43,876 bases of DNA from a virus: positions 1 through 43,876 of the IMG/VR virus record IMGVR_UViG_3300010396_000025; one strand, written 5' to 3'. Each line of letters starts with the position of its first letter. Position 1 is the stretch's first letter. The position numbers were made by a program, and so were the translations under genes. A model generated the notes under the pieces. That model saw nothing but the letters and a program-made list of their open reading frames with translations, was not told the origin of the DNA and did no database searches. Shown in pieces: positions 6,013 to 14,615 of this stretch.

Positions 6013-7727
6013 AACGCTCACCAATGATGATTTTGATTGCTGCGCAGGTGCAGCATAGCCTTCCGACTTTCCTGAAGGCGACAGTCAATTCGACGCGTTA
6101 TCTGGCGCAGAAATTTCCGCGCATCAATTCGCTGAAGAAAATCCATCACGCAGCCCGCAATTGGTATGAGGGCGGATGGCCAATCTGGACGGGTGGGAAT
6201 TATTCTTATCTTCCATCTTTGGTTCAAGACGCAAGGTTCGACCAAAATTATGTCACCCGTCGGGAGATGATGAGGCGGATGCGCTACTGGTCGCAAAATT
6301 CCGCCTTGCTTGAATCAATTCTTTCTGTTGGCGAGCGATACACGGTCGGCTCCGGTGGGCTGACGGTTTCCTGTTATCCGGCTGACGGAGGTCTGGATGA
6401 TGAAATCGAGGAGGACAATTGGTATGAACGCGCCGAACAAGTCATTGCCGAATGGTTCAAAGACTGTGGTTGGAACTGCGAGACGATGGAACGTCTCCTT
6501 AAAATCGGCTACCGGTGCCAGAAGGTTGATGGTGAAGTGTTCTATATCAAAACCCGCAAGCTGGGCTTTATTGAATACGACGGCCGGAAAGTTCAAGTCT
6601 ATAAGCCTTGCCTCCAGGCCGTAGAGGCCCACCGGGTTGAAACCCCGTGGACAAAATTCGATGACTACAATCTGATTGACGGAGTCCAGTTTAAGTTGGT
6701 GGATGCCGGAGATGGAAAGGAAAAGCGTCAACTGCTTTCCTTGACCGGTTTCTGGTGCCGCAACGGGATGGGCGGATTCGAGCAGAACGATTCGTGGAAT
6801 CTGATTGAAAAGGAAAACTGTTTTCACTTGTTCAACATGCACCGCGTGAACCAGTATCGCGGACTGTCTGATTTCTATTCCTGCTCGATGGATCTGCACA
6901 AGCTTGAAGACTTGGTTGAGATTGAGTTGAAAGCGCAGAACTCCCAGTCAATTCGGGCAGTCGGGATTGAGTCCAACTCCGGACAGGCAACGTCTCCGCT
7001 TGACCCGAAGCTGGAGGCGGTTCGCATCGCACGCGGACAAGGCTCAACCCCGACGAATACCGGAGAGAAGGAATTATTTGCTCGCTATGAAATGTTCCGC
7101 AAAGAAACCGGGGCATACGTCTATGGATTGAAGACAGGTGAAAAGGTTCACTTCGATTCTCCGAACCGGCCCAGCGAGTCCACGCTTCAACTTTGGGAGT
7201 TCCTTGTGAACTCAGTTTGCGCAGGTGGGAAAGTTCCACGCTGTTTGGTTTTCAATCTCATTTCTGGTTCATCTGCCCGCCCGCAGGGCACGCAGGTTCG
7301 AGCCGACCTTGATAATGCCGACCTGTTTTTCAAATCTGACTTTCAGAAGTGGAAGCACTTTTTGATTGATGCCGTCATCTGGTATTTGGAATGGGCCATC
7401 AAGAATGATTTGCGCGTGTCTGATCCTCCGGCTAATTGGAGGTCTTGCCTTCATATCCAACAGCCCGAAGCCTGCAATGTTGATGTCGGTTATACCACGC
7501 AGTCCAATCTTGCGCTGCTTTCGGCCGGTGCAATGGATTATGAGGAAATCATTGGTCCACGCGGTTCGTCTTTCATAACCGTGGCCAAGCGCCTGGCCCG
7601 CCAGCAACGCTTCCTTGAGAAGAACAACATCCGCGTCACGCTTCCGGCCCAGTTGCAGGCTGCGCAGCAACATCAGCTTGATGATTTGAAAACCTCCGTT
7701 GACGACTTTGCTTCATCCCAGAAATGA
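6006..7727 (+). CDS. Portal protein, lambda gpB-like
   Basis: A 573-residue product of the size and pattern of lambda-type portals, which form the dodecameric ring for DNA entry and tail attachment. Typical features are the N-terminal YVTRREMMRRMRYWSQNS block, the GSGGLTVSCY strand, the EVFYIK/YKPCLQAVEAHRVETP region, and a NMHRVNQYRGLSDFYSCS segment where gpB-like proteins carry H..R..Q.RG. A C-terminal helix region precedes a Gln-rich tail. It lies between the small head protein and the protease-capsid gene, overlapping both. ATG 6006 is chosen; ATG 6024 is a possible alternative. Confidence 0.9.
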   Translation: MVKRSPMMILIAAQVQHSLPTFLKATVNSTRYLAQKFPRINSLKKIHHAARNWYEGGWPIWTGGNYSYLPSLVQDARFDQNYVTRREMMRRMRYWSQNSALLESILSVGERYTVGSGGLTVSCYPADGGLDDEIEEDNWYERAEQVIAEWFKDCGWNCETMERLLKIGYRCQKVDGEVFYIKTRKLGFIEYDGRKVQVYKPCLQAVEAHRVETPWTKFDDYNLIDGVQFKLVDAGDGKEKRQLLSLTGFWCRNGMGGFEQNDSWNLIEKENCFHLFNMHRVNQYRGLSDFYSCSMDLHKLEDLVEIELKAQNSQSIRAVGIESNSGQATSPLDPKLEAVRIARGQGSTPTNTGEKELFARYEMFRKETGAYVYGLKTGEKVHFDSPNRPSESTLQLWEFLVNSVCAGGKVPRCLVFNLISGSSARPQGTQVRADLDNADLFFKSDFQKWKHFLIDAVIWYLEWAIKNDLRVSDPPANWRSCLHIQQPEACNVDVGYTTQSNLALLSAGAMDYEEIIGPRGSSFITVAKRLARQQRFLEKNNIRVTLPAQLQAAQQHQLDDLKTSVDDFASSQK

Positions 7728-10273
7728 AAATCACCAAGGAAATCAAAAACAAGTTCGGCCGCATGGCGGTCAACTTTGACGACTCGGACAAGTCTCCGGT
7801 CCAGGTGATGATTTATCAGGACATCGGCGACGACCCTTTTTCTGAGAACGGTGGATTTACGGCCAAGGATTTCATGGACGCGGTCAAGGATGTTGATTCA
7901 TCCCGAGAACTGGATGTGCGAATCAATTCTGCCGGCGGTGCAGTCTGGGAAGGGTTCGCCATCAAGACCCGCATGGATGAATGGAAAGGCCGCAAGACAG
8001 CCTGCATTGACGGAATGGCCGCTTCCGTCGCCTCCTGGATTTGCTGCGACTTTGACGAAGTCCGCGCTCCCCGCCATGCGCAGATGTTCATTCATCCGGC
8101 TTGGGGTATGTGCATGGGCAACGGTGATGACATGCGCAAGCAGGCCGACGAGCTGGACAAGACCACCGACCAGATTGCCGGAATGTATGCCGGTTCAAAC
8201 CGCAAGGGAAAATCGAAGGACGAGCTTCTCGGATTGATGCGCAATGAAACCTTGATGACCGGCGAAGAAATGCTGGCCATGGGTTTCATTGACAAGCTGG
8301 TGGATGACGAGCCGGTTTCAAATTTCACGGACACACAAATTCGCAACATGAAGGCGAGGCTGGCCGTCCTGAATAAATCGAAGACCCCACAGGGGAAACA
8401 AGACAACAAACAAAACAAAAACACAATGAGAAAAAAATTGGAATCCCTGCTGAACAAGTGGGGCGTTAAATTCAACTCTGCTGATACTGATGAGCAGCTT
8501 CTGGCTTTGGTCAAGGCTTTCAAGCCGGCCAACAAAAAGCAGAAGAACCAAAAGGCGGCTTTCAATTCCCTGTTCGAGGAGGAATCCAAGAACGAGGATG
8601 ATGATGGCGGCAATCCGATGGATGCCGAGGATGATGAACCGAAGGACGAGGATGACGAGGAGGAGAAACCGAAGAATGCTCCGAAGCCTTCTGCCGAAGC
8701 TCCCGGCTCTGACGCTTCCGGTGCACCGGGCGGAGAGTCGGCCGAATACAAGGCTGCCACTGCCAACATGAAAAAGAACAATGCCCGCATGGAAAACTTT
8801 CTGCGCAATGAACGCCGCAAGGGAATCCAGAACCGTATTGATTCGTTTATCACCGAAGGCCGTCTGCCTGCTGCTTCTGCCAAGAACTGGATAGCAATGG
8901 CCGAGGCTGCTGCCGAAGATGACAAAGGCGAGAATCCGGTGCTGAATCAACTGGCTGAACTTCCGGTAATTCTGCCTGGTCGTGCCCCACTGAATGTCGA
9001 GCTTGGAGAATCCGATTCGATTTCGGATTTGGACAAGACCATCCAGAACCTGATGAAGCCGCAGGCTTTTCTATCCCGCAATTCGCGCGGCCCGGAAAAC
9101 TTGCAGGAACGCATCACGCTCGGCCAAAACTCTAAGACGGTTGCCCGTTTGGTCAATCGCCTGAAGAAATATAACGGGCCGACTCCGAAAGGGTTAACTG
9201 GTCCAATGCCGGAGATGGTCGGGCCTCTGCGTGAAGCCTGGGACGCCCAGATGAGTGGATATGGACCTCGCAATGCGAACACCATGTCGGCCCAACTGTT
9301 GCGGCAGGTGATTCTGTCCGAAGTCATGCGGGCTTTCCGCCGGCAGTTTGCCAGCTTGGAAATCTTTGCCCACAACTTCCAGTCTGTTCCGCTCGAAGGC
9401 ACGGACTACATCGAAGTGCCATACTATCCGTTGGACACCACGGCTTCAACCGAGTTCAAGTATTCGGATGGATATGTGGTCAATCCGAATGCCCAGACGC
9501 TCTATAAGCAGATTTATGTGGGCGGTATTGGCAATGGTGTGGCAACCCCAGGCAGTGGCAGGAAATACAAGGCCCTGCAATTCTCGGCCTATGAAATCCG
9601 CCGTCAGCCCTGGTTGGATATTCAGAAGCTGTCCATCATGGCTGGTGAGCAGTTGGCCATTGATGTCCGTGGCGACATCATGGGAGCTCAAATCAATTCC
9701 ACCAACTTTGCCAATGCCATCTGGACAGGTGCGGCGAATGGATTTGACCACACGATTGTCGGCAATGTCCTGCTGCAAGCTGCGATTGCGGCCTTCTGGC
9801 CTTTGCAGGGTCGCAACGTGGTTCTGGCGCCGAGTTATTACACCAACTTGGCGATTGACCCTGGCATCACTCCGTTGCTGGCTATCGGAACAACTGATGT
9901 CCTGCGCGAGGGCATTGTTGGCGGTCTCTACGGATTCGAGAACATCATCCACGACCCGAAAATCCCGATTGCGAATTATATTCGCGGTGGCGACGGCGCA
10001 GTGACTGCCGGTTCTGACCCGAACCTGGCTGGCTTTATGGCTTGGCCTTCTGCGGTTCTGATTGCCACGGCTCCGGTGATGCCTCCTCCTGGCGTGCTCA
10101 AGAAGCTCGTGGCTTACGAGCAGATTACGGATGACCAGACTGGTCTGGCCTTCACATATCAGTTCTGGGGCAATGAGTCCGCGAACGTGGACAACGAAAT
10201 CATTGAATGCACCTACGGCTCAGGTCTCGGTGAATTGGCGGCTCTGTTCCGCCTGACCTCGGCCGGCAACTAA
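7724..10273 (+). CDS. ClpP-like prohead protease-scaffold-major capsid protein fusion
   Basis: One 849-codon frame covers three roles usually made by two or three genes. Residues 1-215 are a ClpP-like head maturation protease: RINSAGGAVWEGFA, nucleophile Ser101 in DGMAASVAS, and His124 in MFIHPAWG. Residues 235-460 are charged and helical with a strongly acidic run (EDDEPKDEDDEEE), like a scaffold or delta domain. Residues about 480-849 resemble an HK97-fold capsid protein, including NVVLAPSYYTNL and REGIVGGLYGFENI near the P-loop end. The stop is followed by a hairpin. The protease presumably separates the parts; ATG 8426 offers a second start. The fused state is unusual and no frameshift or lost stop is seen. 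Confidence 0.85.
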   Translation: MKITKEIKNKFGRMAVNFDDSDKSPVQVMIYQDIGDDPFSENGGFTAKDFMDAVKDVDSSRELDVRINSAGGAVWEGFAIKTRMDEWKGRKTACIDGMAASVASWICCDFDEVRAPRHAQMFIHPAWGMCMGNGDDMRKQADELDKTTDQIAGMYAGSNRKGKSKDELLGLMRNETLMTGEEMLAMGFIDKLVDDEPVSNFTDTQIRNMKARLAVLNKSKTPQGKQDNKQNKNTMRKKLESLLNKWGVKFNSADTDEQLLALVKAFKPANKKQKNQKAAFNSLFEEESKNEDDDGGNPMDAEDDEPKDEDDEEEKPKNAPKPSAEAPGSDASGAPGGESAEYKAATANMKKNNARMENFLRNERRKGIQNRIDSFITEGRLPAASAKNWIAMAEAAAEDDKGENPVLNQLAELPVILPGRAPLNVELGESDSISDLDKTIQNLMKPQAFLSRNSRGPENLQERITLGQNSKTVARLVNRLKKYNGPTPKGLTGPMPEMVGPLREAWDAQMSGYGPRNANTMSAQLLRQVILSEVMRAFRRQFASLEIFAHNFQSVPLEGTDYIEVPYYPLDTTASTEFKYSDGYVVNPNAQTLYKQIYVGGIGNGVATPGSGRKYKALQFSAYEIRRQPWLDIQKLSIMAGEQLAIDVRGDIMGAQINSTNFANAIWTGAANGFDHTIVGNVLLQAAIAAFWPLQGRNVVLAPSYYTNLAIDPGITPLLAIGTTDVLREGIVGGLYGFENIIHDPKIPIANYIRGGDGAVTAGSDPNLAGFMAWPSAVLIATAPVMPPPGVLKKLVAYEQITDDQTGLAFTYQFWGNESANVDNEIIECTYGSGLGELAALFRLTSAGN
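8426..10273 (+). CDS. Nested in-frame product: scaffold plus major capsid protein (internal start)
   Basis: ATG 8426 (MRKKLESLLNKW) is preceded by an A/C-rich leader, ACAACAAACAAAACAAAA, like the leaders before many separate genes here. In the fusion it is read as the linker QDNKQNKNT. Start here would give a 615-residue scaffold-capsid protein lacking the protease, parallel to the nested Nu3 start within lambda gene C. This would allow far more capsid than protease to be made. The evidence is positional and compositional; there is no strong Shine-Dalgarno. Confidence 0.5.
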   Translation: MRKKLESLLNKWGVKFNSADTDEQLLALVKAFKPANKKQKNQKAAFNSLFEEESKNEDDDGGNPMDAEDDEPKDEDDEEEKPKNAPKPSAEAPGSDASGAPGGESAEYKAATANMKKNNARMENFLRNERRKGIQNRIDSFITEGRLPAASAKNWIAMAEAAAEDDKGENPVLNQLAELPVILPGRAPLNVELGESDSISDLDKTIQNLMKPQAFLSRNSRGPENLQERITLGQNSKTVARLVNRLKKYNGPTPKGLTGPMPEMVGPLREAWDAQMSGYGPRNANTMSAQLLRQVILSEVMRAFRRQFASLEIFAHNFQSVPLEGTDYIEVPYYPLDTTASTEFKYSDGYVVNPNAQTLYKQIYVGGIGNGVATPGSGRKYKALQFSAYEIRRQPWLDIQKLSIMAGEQLAIDVRGDIMGAQINSTNFANAIWTGAANGFDHTIVGNVLLQAAIAAFWPLQGRNVVLAPSYYTNLAIDPGITPLLAIGTTDVLREGIVGGLYGFENIIHDPKIPIANYIRGGDGAVTAGSDPNLAGFMAWPSAVLIATAPVMPPPGVLKKLVAYEQITDDQTGLAFTYQFWGNESANVDNEIIECTYGSGLGELAALFRLTSAGN

Positions 10274-10279
10274 ACCAAC

Positions 10280-10311
10280 GGAAGCCTGCTGGAATAATCT
10301 GGCAGGCTTCC
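10280..10311 (+). terminator. Hairpin after the capsid gene
   Basis: GGAAGCCTGC (10280-10289) pairs perfectly with GCAGGCTTCC (10302-10311) around a 12-base loop, seven bases after the capsid stop. No T-run follows, so it is more likely an RNA-stabilising or processing hairpin, or a leaky terminator, than a strong stop. Such an element would keep capsid mRNA abundant. Confidence 0.55.
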
Positions 10312-10339
10312 AGTCAACCAAAAACAAAACAACAAATTT

Positions 10340-10750
10340 ATGAACGAACCAATTTGCCTGGCCCGCGCGCGCAAGCCGATGAAGATTGAAATCAAGGCTG
10401 GCGACTGGGTCATCCTGACTTCTCCAGACGGAACCTTCTCAGATGCTAATTCCGCATTTGAAAAAGTGAATGGAAATGTAAACGAGGACTTCAGCCGTGT
10501 TCTGATTGGAAAGGTGCAGCACTCGCGTCCAGCCAAGAATCCATTCACGAACAAGCAGAACAAAGACCGGCTGTCGCAGGTTTCGGTCCAGGACAAAAAG
10601 GTTCAGGAGATTGCGGCTGGTGCCCGCAAGCGTTCCAATGAAATCCAGGAAAAGAAAAATCTGGAAATCAAGAAGGCTCATCTGACCGAACACGAAAAGG
10701 TCAATGCCATCGCCGAGCAAATCCGCAAGGCCACAAACTACAAATCTTAA
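10340..10750 (+). CDS. Hypothetical head-module protein, 136 aa
   Basis: The start follows a leader AAACAAAACAACAAATTT. The first 55 residues are beta-like (IEIKAGDWVILTSPDG); the rest is a long, very charged helix (VQEIAAGARKRSNEIQEKKN) with coiled-coil character. It lies between the capsid and a secreted decoration-like protein. A scaffold, decoration or head-completion role is possible from position only. Confidence 0.6.
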   Translation: MNEPICLARARKPMKIEIKAGDWVILTSPDGTFSDANSAFEKVNGNVNEDFSRVLIGKVQHSRPAKNPFTNKQNKDRLSQVSVQDKKVQEIAAGARKRSNEIQEKKNLEIKKAHLTEHEKVNAIAEQIRKATNYKS

Positions 10751-10775
10751 ACAAACAAAATCAAAAAATAATACC

Positions 10776-11330
10776 ATGAAAAAAATCAAAAACATTCTAA
10801 GCCTTTGCCGGGTGCTTGGCTTTTTAAGCGTCTGCGCAATCCTGTTCTTTGCGATGCAATCGCAGGCCGCTCAATTCACGTTAGTCAACGGGACTCTGGG
10901 GACCAATTCGACTGTCACAGTTGGAGGAACGAATTATACAACCGGATGGATGACTCCATCCTCGACTAATAATTTCAATCTGGCTTCCGGGATTGGAACC
11001 CAGTCGAACACAAATCAATGGCCGTCGGCCGGATTCACTTCCGTTGGTTATCCAGGAACCTTGTATGGTCCGTTCCGCTGTGCGTCCATTTATGTCAATG
11101 GCTCTGCAACGACCGGTTCGACAGCAGCCACGTTTTATCTGGCAGTGAGTCAGGACGGGGCAAACTGGTCAACTAATTATGCGGCCTTTGCCTGGACTCC
11201 AGGCTCTCCTTTGGTCACGAACATTGATCTAGGTGCAGCGGCCTATTGTTGCATCAATCAAATCAGGAACCCGAATGCCGGCGGGCTGACCAACCTGCTG
11301 ATTGAAGTCAACGGCAAACCCGGCCTTTAA
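10776..11330 (+). CDS. Secreted Asn/Thr-rich protein in the head module, 184 aa
   Basis: The start follows an A-rich leader at 10751-10775. A classical Sec signal peptide opens the protein: basic MKKIKN, a hydrophobic core (GFLSVCAILFFAM) and a QSQA-AQ cleavage site near residue 34. The mature part is rich in Asn, Thr, Ser and Gly, with short strands, like a beta-sandwich (TLVNGTLGTNSTVTVGGTNY, later FYLAVSQDGANW). Its place directly after the capsid genes suggests a capsid or surface protein, but a signal peptide on such a protein is unexpected because virions assemble in the cytoplasm. It may instead be exported to the host envelope. Confidence 0.7.
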   Translation: MKKIKNILSLCRVLGFLSVCAILFFAMQSQAAQFTLVNGTLGTNSTVTVGGTNYTTGWMTPSSTNNFNLASGIGTQSNTNQWPSAGFTSVGYPGTLYGPFRCASIYVNGSATTGSTAATFYLAVSQDGANWSTNYAAFAWTPGSPLVTNIDLGAAAYCCINQIRNPNAGGLTNLLIEVNGKPGL

Positions 11331-11338
11331 AACCGTTT

Positions 11339-11605
11339 ATGAGCGATCCAATTGAAAAAGAGGGTGAAGATACCCTGGAGCAATCAAACGAGCCTGTGGA
11401 GGCTTCCAAGGCCGTCCATGAATCCATTGCGGAGGCTGTAATCAAGATTATGCCGGAAGCTGAAAAGGTGGCCGGCGAAGTCTTGATCCTTGCGATGCTG
11501 GTCGAGTCTGCGGTTAAAAGCCATCTGTCCTCTCACGCTCAGAATCAATCTGAGCTGACGGTTAAAAACGAACTGGCTGCAAAACTCAACCCGGTTAAAA
11601 TCTAA
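11339..11605 (+). CDS. Small acidic helical protein, 88 aa
   Basis: The product starts with an acidic, polar stretch (SDPIEKEGEDTLEQSNEP) followed by a mostly helical region (AVIKIMPEAEKVAGEVLILA) and a helix ending LAAKLNPVKI. It overlaps the next gene by one base (TAATG). No family is recognised. Position between capsid and head-tail connector genes suggests a small head protein or chaperone. Confidence 0.6.
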   Translation: MSDPIEKEGEDTLEQSNEPVEASKAVHESIAEAVIKIMPEAEKVAGEVLILAMLVESAVKSHLSSHAQNQSELTVKNELAAKLNPVKI

Positions 11606-11943
11606 TGTCTGCAATCAGCGACCAGATGATGGAGAACGCCCTTGAGCCGTGGTTTAATCTCCACGGCCAAAGGGTGACCATCACGTCTGGTGCTGATGCC
11701 GGAAAATCTTTCACAGCCACGCTGGTTATTTCTCCTCCGACTATCTTGAACGGAGAAATTGTTCAGGACAATCGGGAGGAGGCTCTGGCGGTGTTTAATA
11801 ATAACAGTTATCCGAACGTGAAGCCGGGAGACTACATGAAAGACGAATCGAATCAGGTTTGGAAGTTCGGCGAACGGGAAAATAATCCGGTTGATTCGAC
11901 CGTGGATTTCAAAATCATCAAAAAAACTACACAGGACAAATAA
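11605..11943 (+). CDS. Candidate head-tail connector, 112 aa
   Basis: The product has beta-strand segments (LHGQRVTITSGADAGKSFTA, TILNGEIV, VWKFGER) around a PGDYMKDESNQVW turn, with a basic C-terminus. Small beta-barrel proteins here in lambda-like order (gpFII, HK97 gp7-type) close the head and join the tail. The call rests on order and size, not on recognised motifs. Confidence 0.55.
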   Translation: MSAISDQMMENALEPWFNLHGQRVTITSGADAGKSFTATLVISPPTILNGEIVQDNREEALAVFNNNSYPNVKPGDYMKDESNQVWKFGERENNPVDSTVDFKIIKKTTQDK

Positions 11944-11944
11944 A

Positions 11945-12199
11945 ATGAAACGATTGACAATTTTTAAGAATGCCAGTGACTTTGCTTTTGCATCCCTGGA
12001 AACGGAAGATTCATTGCAGCTGGACATTGATTCGGCCGCTGCGTTCAAGGCGGCAAATCTTCCATCTGAAGATTATGTTTATTGGAAGCAATGCTTTCAG
12101 CAATGCCGGCAGCAATTCTCAATGCTGAATCAGCAACCGTCTCCGAGTGATCAGCTGAAGGCGCGGGTCGCATCGCGGCAACCCCAGGCTCCGAAGTAA
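11945..12199 (+). CDS. Small hypothetical protein, 84 aa
   Basis: I choose ATG 11945, one base after the preceding stop, rather than upstream in-frame starts. The product (MKRLTIFKNASDFAFASLET) has an N-terminal alpha/beta segment, a helical YWKQCFQQCRQQFSML region with two cysteines and a polar basic tail. It falls between connector and tail-completion genes; function unknown. Confidence 0.6.
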   Translation: MKRLTIFKNASDFAFASLETEDSLQLDIDSAAAFKAANLPSEDYVYWKQCFQQCRQQFSMLNQQPSPSDQLKARVASRQPQAPK

Positions 12200-12200
12200 A

Positions 12201-13007
12201 ATGCTTCAAGTCACCAACATTGATGTCAGTGGAGTCAGCCGATTGATTGGCGGACTCCATAATGCTTTGATTGGGACTGGAGGCAAGGGTGACATCGGAG
12301 ACGTAATCAGCGACGAGACGCGCAAGCTGTCGCTGGAATGCGGTTCGGCCCCAAATGCCCGGCGTAGGAAGAAAATCGAGGCATCAATGCGCCGGGACAT
12401 TGGAAAGGTGTTTATGAAAGCTCCGGCCCATCCGTTCACTGGAACGAAGCGCAAGGGTGATGGAATTGAATGGCTGAATGCCGGCCCAAATTTTCTGCTC
12501 GGAGTCCCAGAAGACCGGATGCTTGGTGATGCCGAGCTTTCAATGGGCGGTGCAAAAAAATTGTTCTACATTGCCAAGGGCAGGCTTCCGGCAGAACGAT
12601 ATGCTGATGGTGGAATGCACGGACAGCAGCACGTCCAGATTGCCAACCGTTTTGTGGTCAAGCGCGGAATTATTTCCAAGCTGTTCAATGAAATAAAAAA
12701 GCGAATCGGCCTCCGTGACGCATCATTTGCCGAGACAGCCAAGAATCTTGGTGGGAATGTTCCATCAACATCATCAAAGCATTTCCCGACCGGAAAGAAT
12801 ATCACGCAGGTTAAAAACATGAGTTCGGCCAGCCCGGAGATTGTTTTTGGTTCGCGGGCAACCGGAGTGGTCGGGCTGACCGAAAAAGTAAAACGTGCCG
12901 TGGCCATCCGCGAAAAGAAAATGCTGCATCGGCTTGGCTTGATTCTATCCGGTTACGCGCGGGACAATAATTCCGGCGGTTCAATTAAAAAGCACTCGAA
13001 ATCGTAA
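12201..13007 (+). CDS. Tail completion / HK97 gp10-like protein candidate
   Basis: A 268-residue basic protein with an N-terminal amphipathic region (GVSRLIGGLHNALIG), conserved-looking RRRKKIEASMRRDIGKVF and a Lys-rich C-terminus. Its order, after connectors and before the tail terminator candidate, is that of gpZ or HK97 gp10 proteins, which complete the tail end before head attachment. It overlaps the next gene by one base (TAATG). Family assignment is by position and general character. Confidence 0.55.
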   Translation: MLQVTNIDVSGVSRLIGGLHNALIGTGGKGDIGDVISDETRKLSLECGSAPNARRRKKIEASMRRDIGKVFMKAPAHPFTGTKRKGDGIEWLNAGPNFLLGVPEDRMLGDAELSMGGAKKLFYIAKGRLPAERYADGGMHGQQHVQIANRFVVKRGIISKLFNEIKKRIGLRDASFAETAKNLGGNVPSTSSKHFPTGKNITQVKNMSSASPEIVFGSRATGVVGLTEKVKRAVAIREKKMLHRLGLILSGYARDNNSGGSIKKHSKS

Positions 13008-13522
13008 TGCCAAGCGAAATCATATATCGGTTGCGCGAGGAGCTTGAGGACAAGGACAGCTCCCAGTCCGGTGGATTGAATGCACTGATTACGGCACAGG
13101 GTTTGGTGGTTTACACTCGAATCAATGCCACCGGAGACTGGTATAAGGAGCGTCCGCGAGTGGATTTGAAATGCTCCATCGGCAATGCCACCGGTCGCAG
13201 GTTTGCCTGCGCGGATAATGTTCCGCGCTATGATGCTTTTCATTTTGCGTTGGCCATCCAGGTGGTAACCGAGCCAAGAAATACTGCGGCCAATAATGAA
13301 CTGCATGAGCAGATGTGCGGAATTGTCCGCAATACAATCAGTTCTGTCGGTGGAAATAATTCGCTGGCTGATGTTTTAAATTTTCCGAATGTGCTGATAC
13401 CTGAAGTTCTGAAGGACTCCGGCGTATCGGATTCTGCGGTGGATGAAAAAGACGGGCTGGAATATACCACGATGTCCTGGGACGGAATCGTGGCCATCCG
13501 TCCAACAGCTTGGAACAACTAA
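13007..13522 (+). CDS. Tail terminator candidate (gpU position), 171 aa
   Basis: The protein has alternating strands and helices (LNALITAQGLVVYTRINATG; FHFALAIQVVTEP; TMSWDGIVAIRPTAW) consistent with an alpha/beta tail-terminator fold that caps the growing tail tube. Synteny is the main evidence: it follows the completion protein and precedes the tail tube candidate. The ending with W-G-I-V strands is common in such proteins. Confidence 0.55.
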   Translation: MPSEIIYRLREELEDKDSSQSGGLNALITAQGLVVYTRINATGDWYKERPRVDLKCSIGNATGRRFACADNVPRYDAFHFALAIQVVTEPRNTAANNELHEQMCGIVRNTISSVGGNNSLADVLNFPNVLIPEVLKDSGVSDSAVDEKDGLEYTTMSWDGIVAIRPTAWNN

Positions 13523-13536
13523 CAAAATAAAAAATT

Positions 13537-13905
13537 ATGGCTGATGCATATAATGAAGGTGTGGGTCACGGTGGCATAATCGTGAACATGTTGAACGGCT
13601 CTGCCCAGCAGGGCGTCGTGATCGACCCGTGGAATCTGGACCCGGAGACAATCAAGCTCAAGCAGCCAGACCAATACGGAACCTCGCAGAAAAAGGGTGG
13701 CCGTATTATAAACCTTTCGGCCACCGGCGAGGCGCAGCTTCCTACGGTTGGGGGACTTGGTGTGGCTCCGCTTCCGCTAGTGGCCGGACAATACTTTCTC
13801 GACCCGTTATCAAATTATTATTTCTGGATTGCCAAGGCTGGTCAGGCTTACCAGTCTGGCCAGTTTTGGAAGCAAGCCATTGAATGTGAACAAAAGTTGA
13901 ACTAA
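13537..13905 (+). CDS. Candidate tail tube protein, 122 aa
   Basis: The product is Gly- and beta-rich (GGIIVNMLNGSAQQGVVIDP, GEAQLPTVGGLGVAP, AGQYFLDPLSNYYFW) and follows an A-rich leader, as highly expressed genes here do. It lies directly before the chaperone-position and tape measure genes, the place of the major tail protein. It is short for a tube protein of this order (lambda gpV has 246 residues), so another tail role is possible. A palindrome copy follows its stop. Confidence 0.5.
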   Translation: MADAYNEGVGHGGIIVNMLNGSAQQGVVIDPWNLDPETIKLKQPDQYGTSQKKGGRIINLSATGEAQLPTVGGLGVAPLPLVAGQYFLDPLSNYYFWIAKAGQAYQSGQFWKQAIECEQKLN

Positions 13906-13909
13906 AAAG

Positions 13910-13925
13910 GTAACTTTAAGGTTAC
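13910..13925. repeat. 16-bp palindromic element, copy 3 (intergenic)
   Basis: GTAACTTTAAGGTTAC, the reverse-orientation form, flanked by G and T. It lies six bases before the next ATG and its AAGG could double as a distant ribosome-binding site. Confidence 0.95.
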
Positions 13926-13931
13926 TCTTTT

Positions 13932-14615
13932 ATGACGGGAATCGCTCTAAATCAAGTCCCCGGTTGGCGCGAGGCGGTAAAAAAGGCTCGCGCCAAGCAG
14001 GAGCGCATTCGCGAGAATGCGTGGAAGAATCTGGCATACGAAATCAATGGATTCAAGGTGCGGCCGATGACCGTCTTGGATTATTTGATGCTCGACCATT
14101 TCGGTTCTCCGTTTCTGTATCGCCAGCAACCGCAACTTTGTGACCTATCCTGGATTCTTTGGGCATTGAGCCCTCAATGCCTGAAATGGAACCAAAAGAA
14201 CATCCAACTCGGTCGGACTCTGGCATCTTTTTTCTATTCTCGAAAGGTTAGTAAAAAACTCGGCCGTGATGGAATCTTCCAGGAGTCCTGCACAAAAGTC
14301 TTTGAGTATATTGATGACATGTTTATGGATGCCCCGGCTGGTATGCAGGGCGGCAAGGCGGCAGTCTGTTATCTGGCCTCCTGGTTTGATATAATCCAAA
14401 GCCAGTATCATTGCAGTGAGGATGCGGTCAGGTTCATGCCGTTGCCGCAGATGTTCCAGAGGATTCGCGCCATCCAGGAGCGCAACGGAAATGAACAGCC
14501 AGCCTTCGACAAGGTTGAAGACCGGTTGAAGCAATTCGTTCAAAACGGGATTTCATCGCGCAAGTTTTCCTACGATGATTTGGTCAATGGAAAAGTTTCA
14601 TTTGAATTAAACTGA
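13932..14615 (+). CDS. Tail assembly chaperone-position protein, 227 aa
   Basis: A mostly helical protein containing INGFKVRPMTVLDYLMLDHF, a pattern like tail assembly chaperones in which a tail-binding motif precedes a helical bundle. It sits between tail tube and tape measure. Chaperone genes usually produce a second form by frameshift, but I see no convincing slippery heptamer near the end. The stop overlaps the tape measure start (TGATG). Confidence 0.55.
   Translation: MTGIALNQVPGWREAVKKARAKQERIRENAWKNLAYEINGFKVRPMTVLDYLMLDHFGSPFLYRQQPQLCDLSWILWALSPQCLKWNQKNIQLGRTLASFFYSRKVSKKLGRDGIFQESCTKVFEYIDDMFMDAPAGMQGGKAAVCYLASWFDIIQSQYHCSEDAVRFMPLPQMFQRIRAIQERNGNEQPAFDKVEDRLKQFVQNGISSRKFSYDDLVNGKVSFELN

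Noticed and set aside
8092-8925. 277-codon minus-strand frame opposite the scaffold region
   Set aside because: Ser-rich low-complexity sequence is the mirror of the acidic GAT/GAG-rich scaffold codons; no other minus-strand gene is credible.
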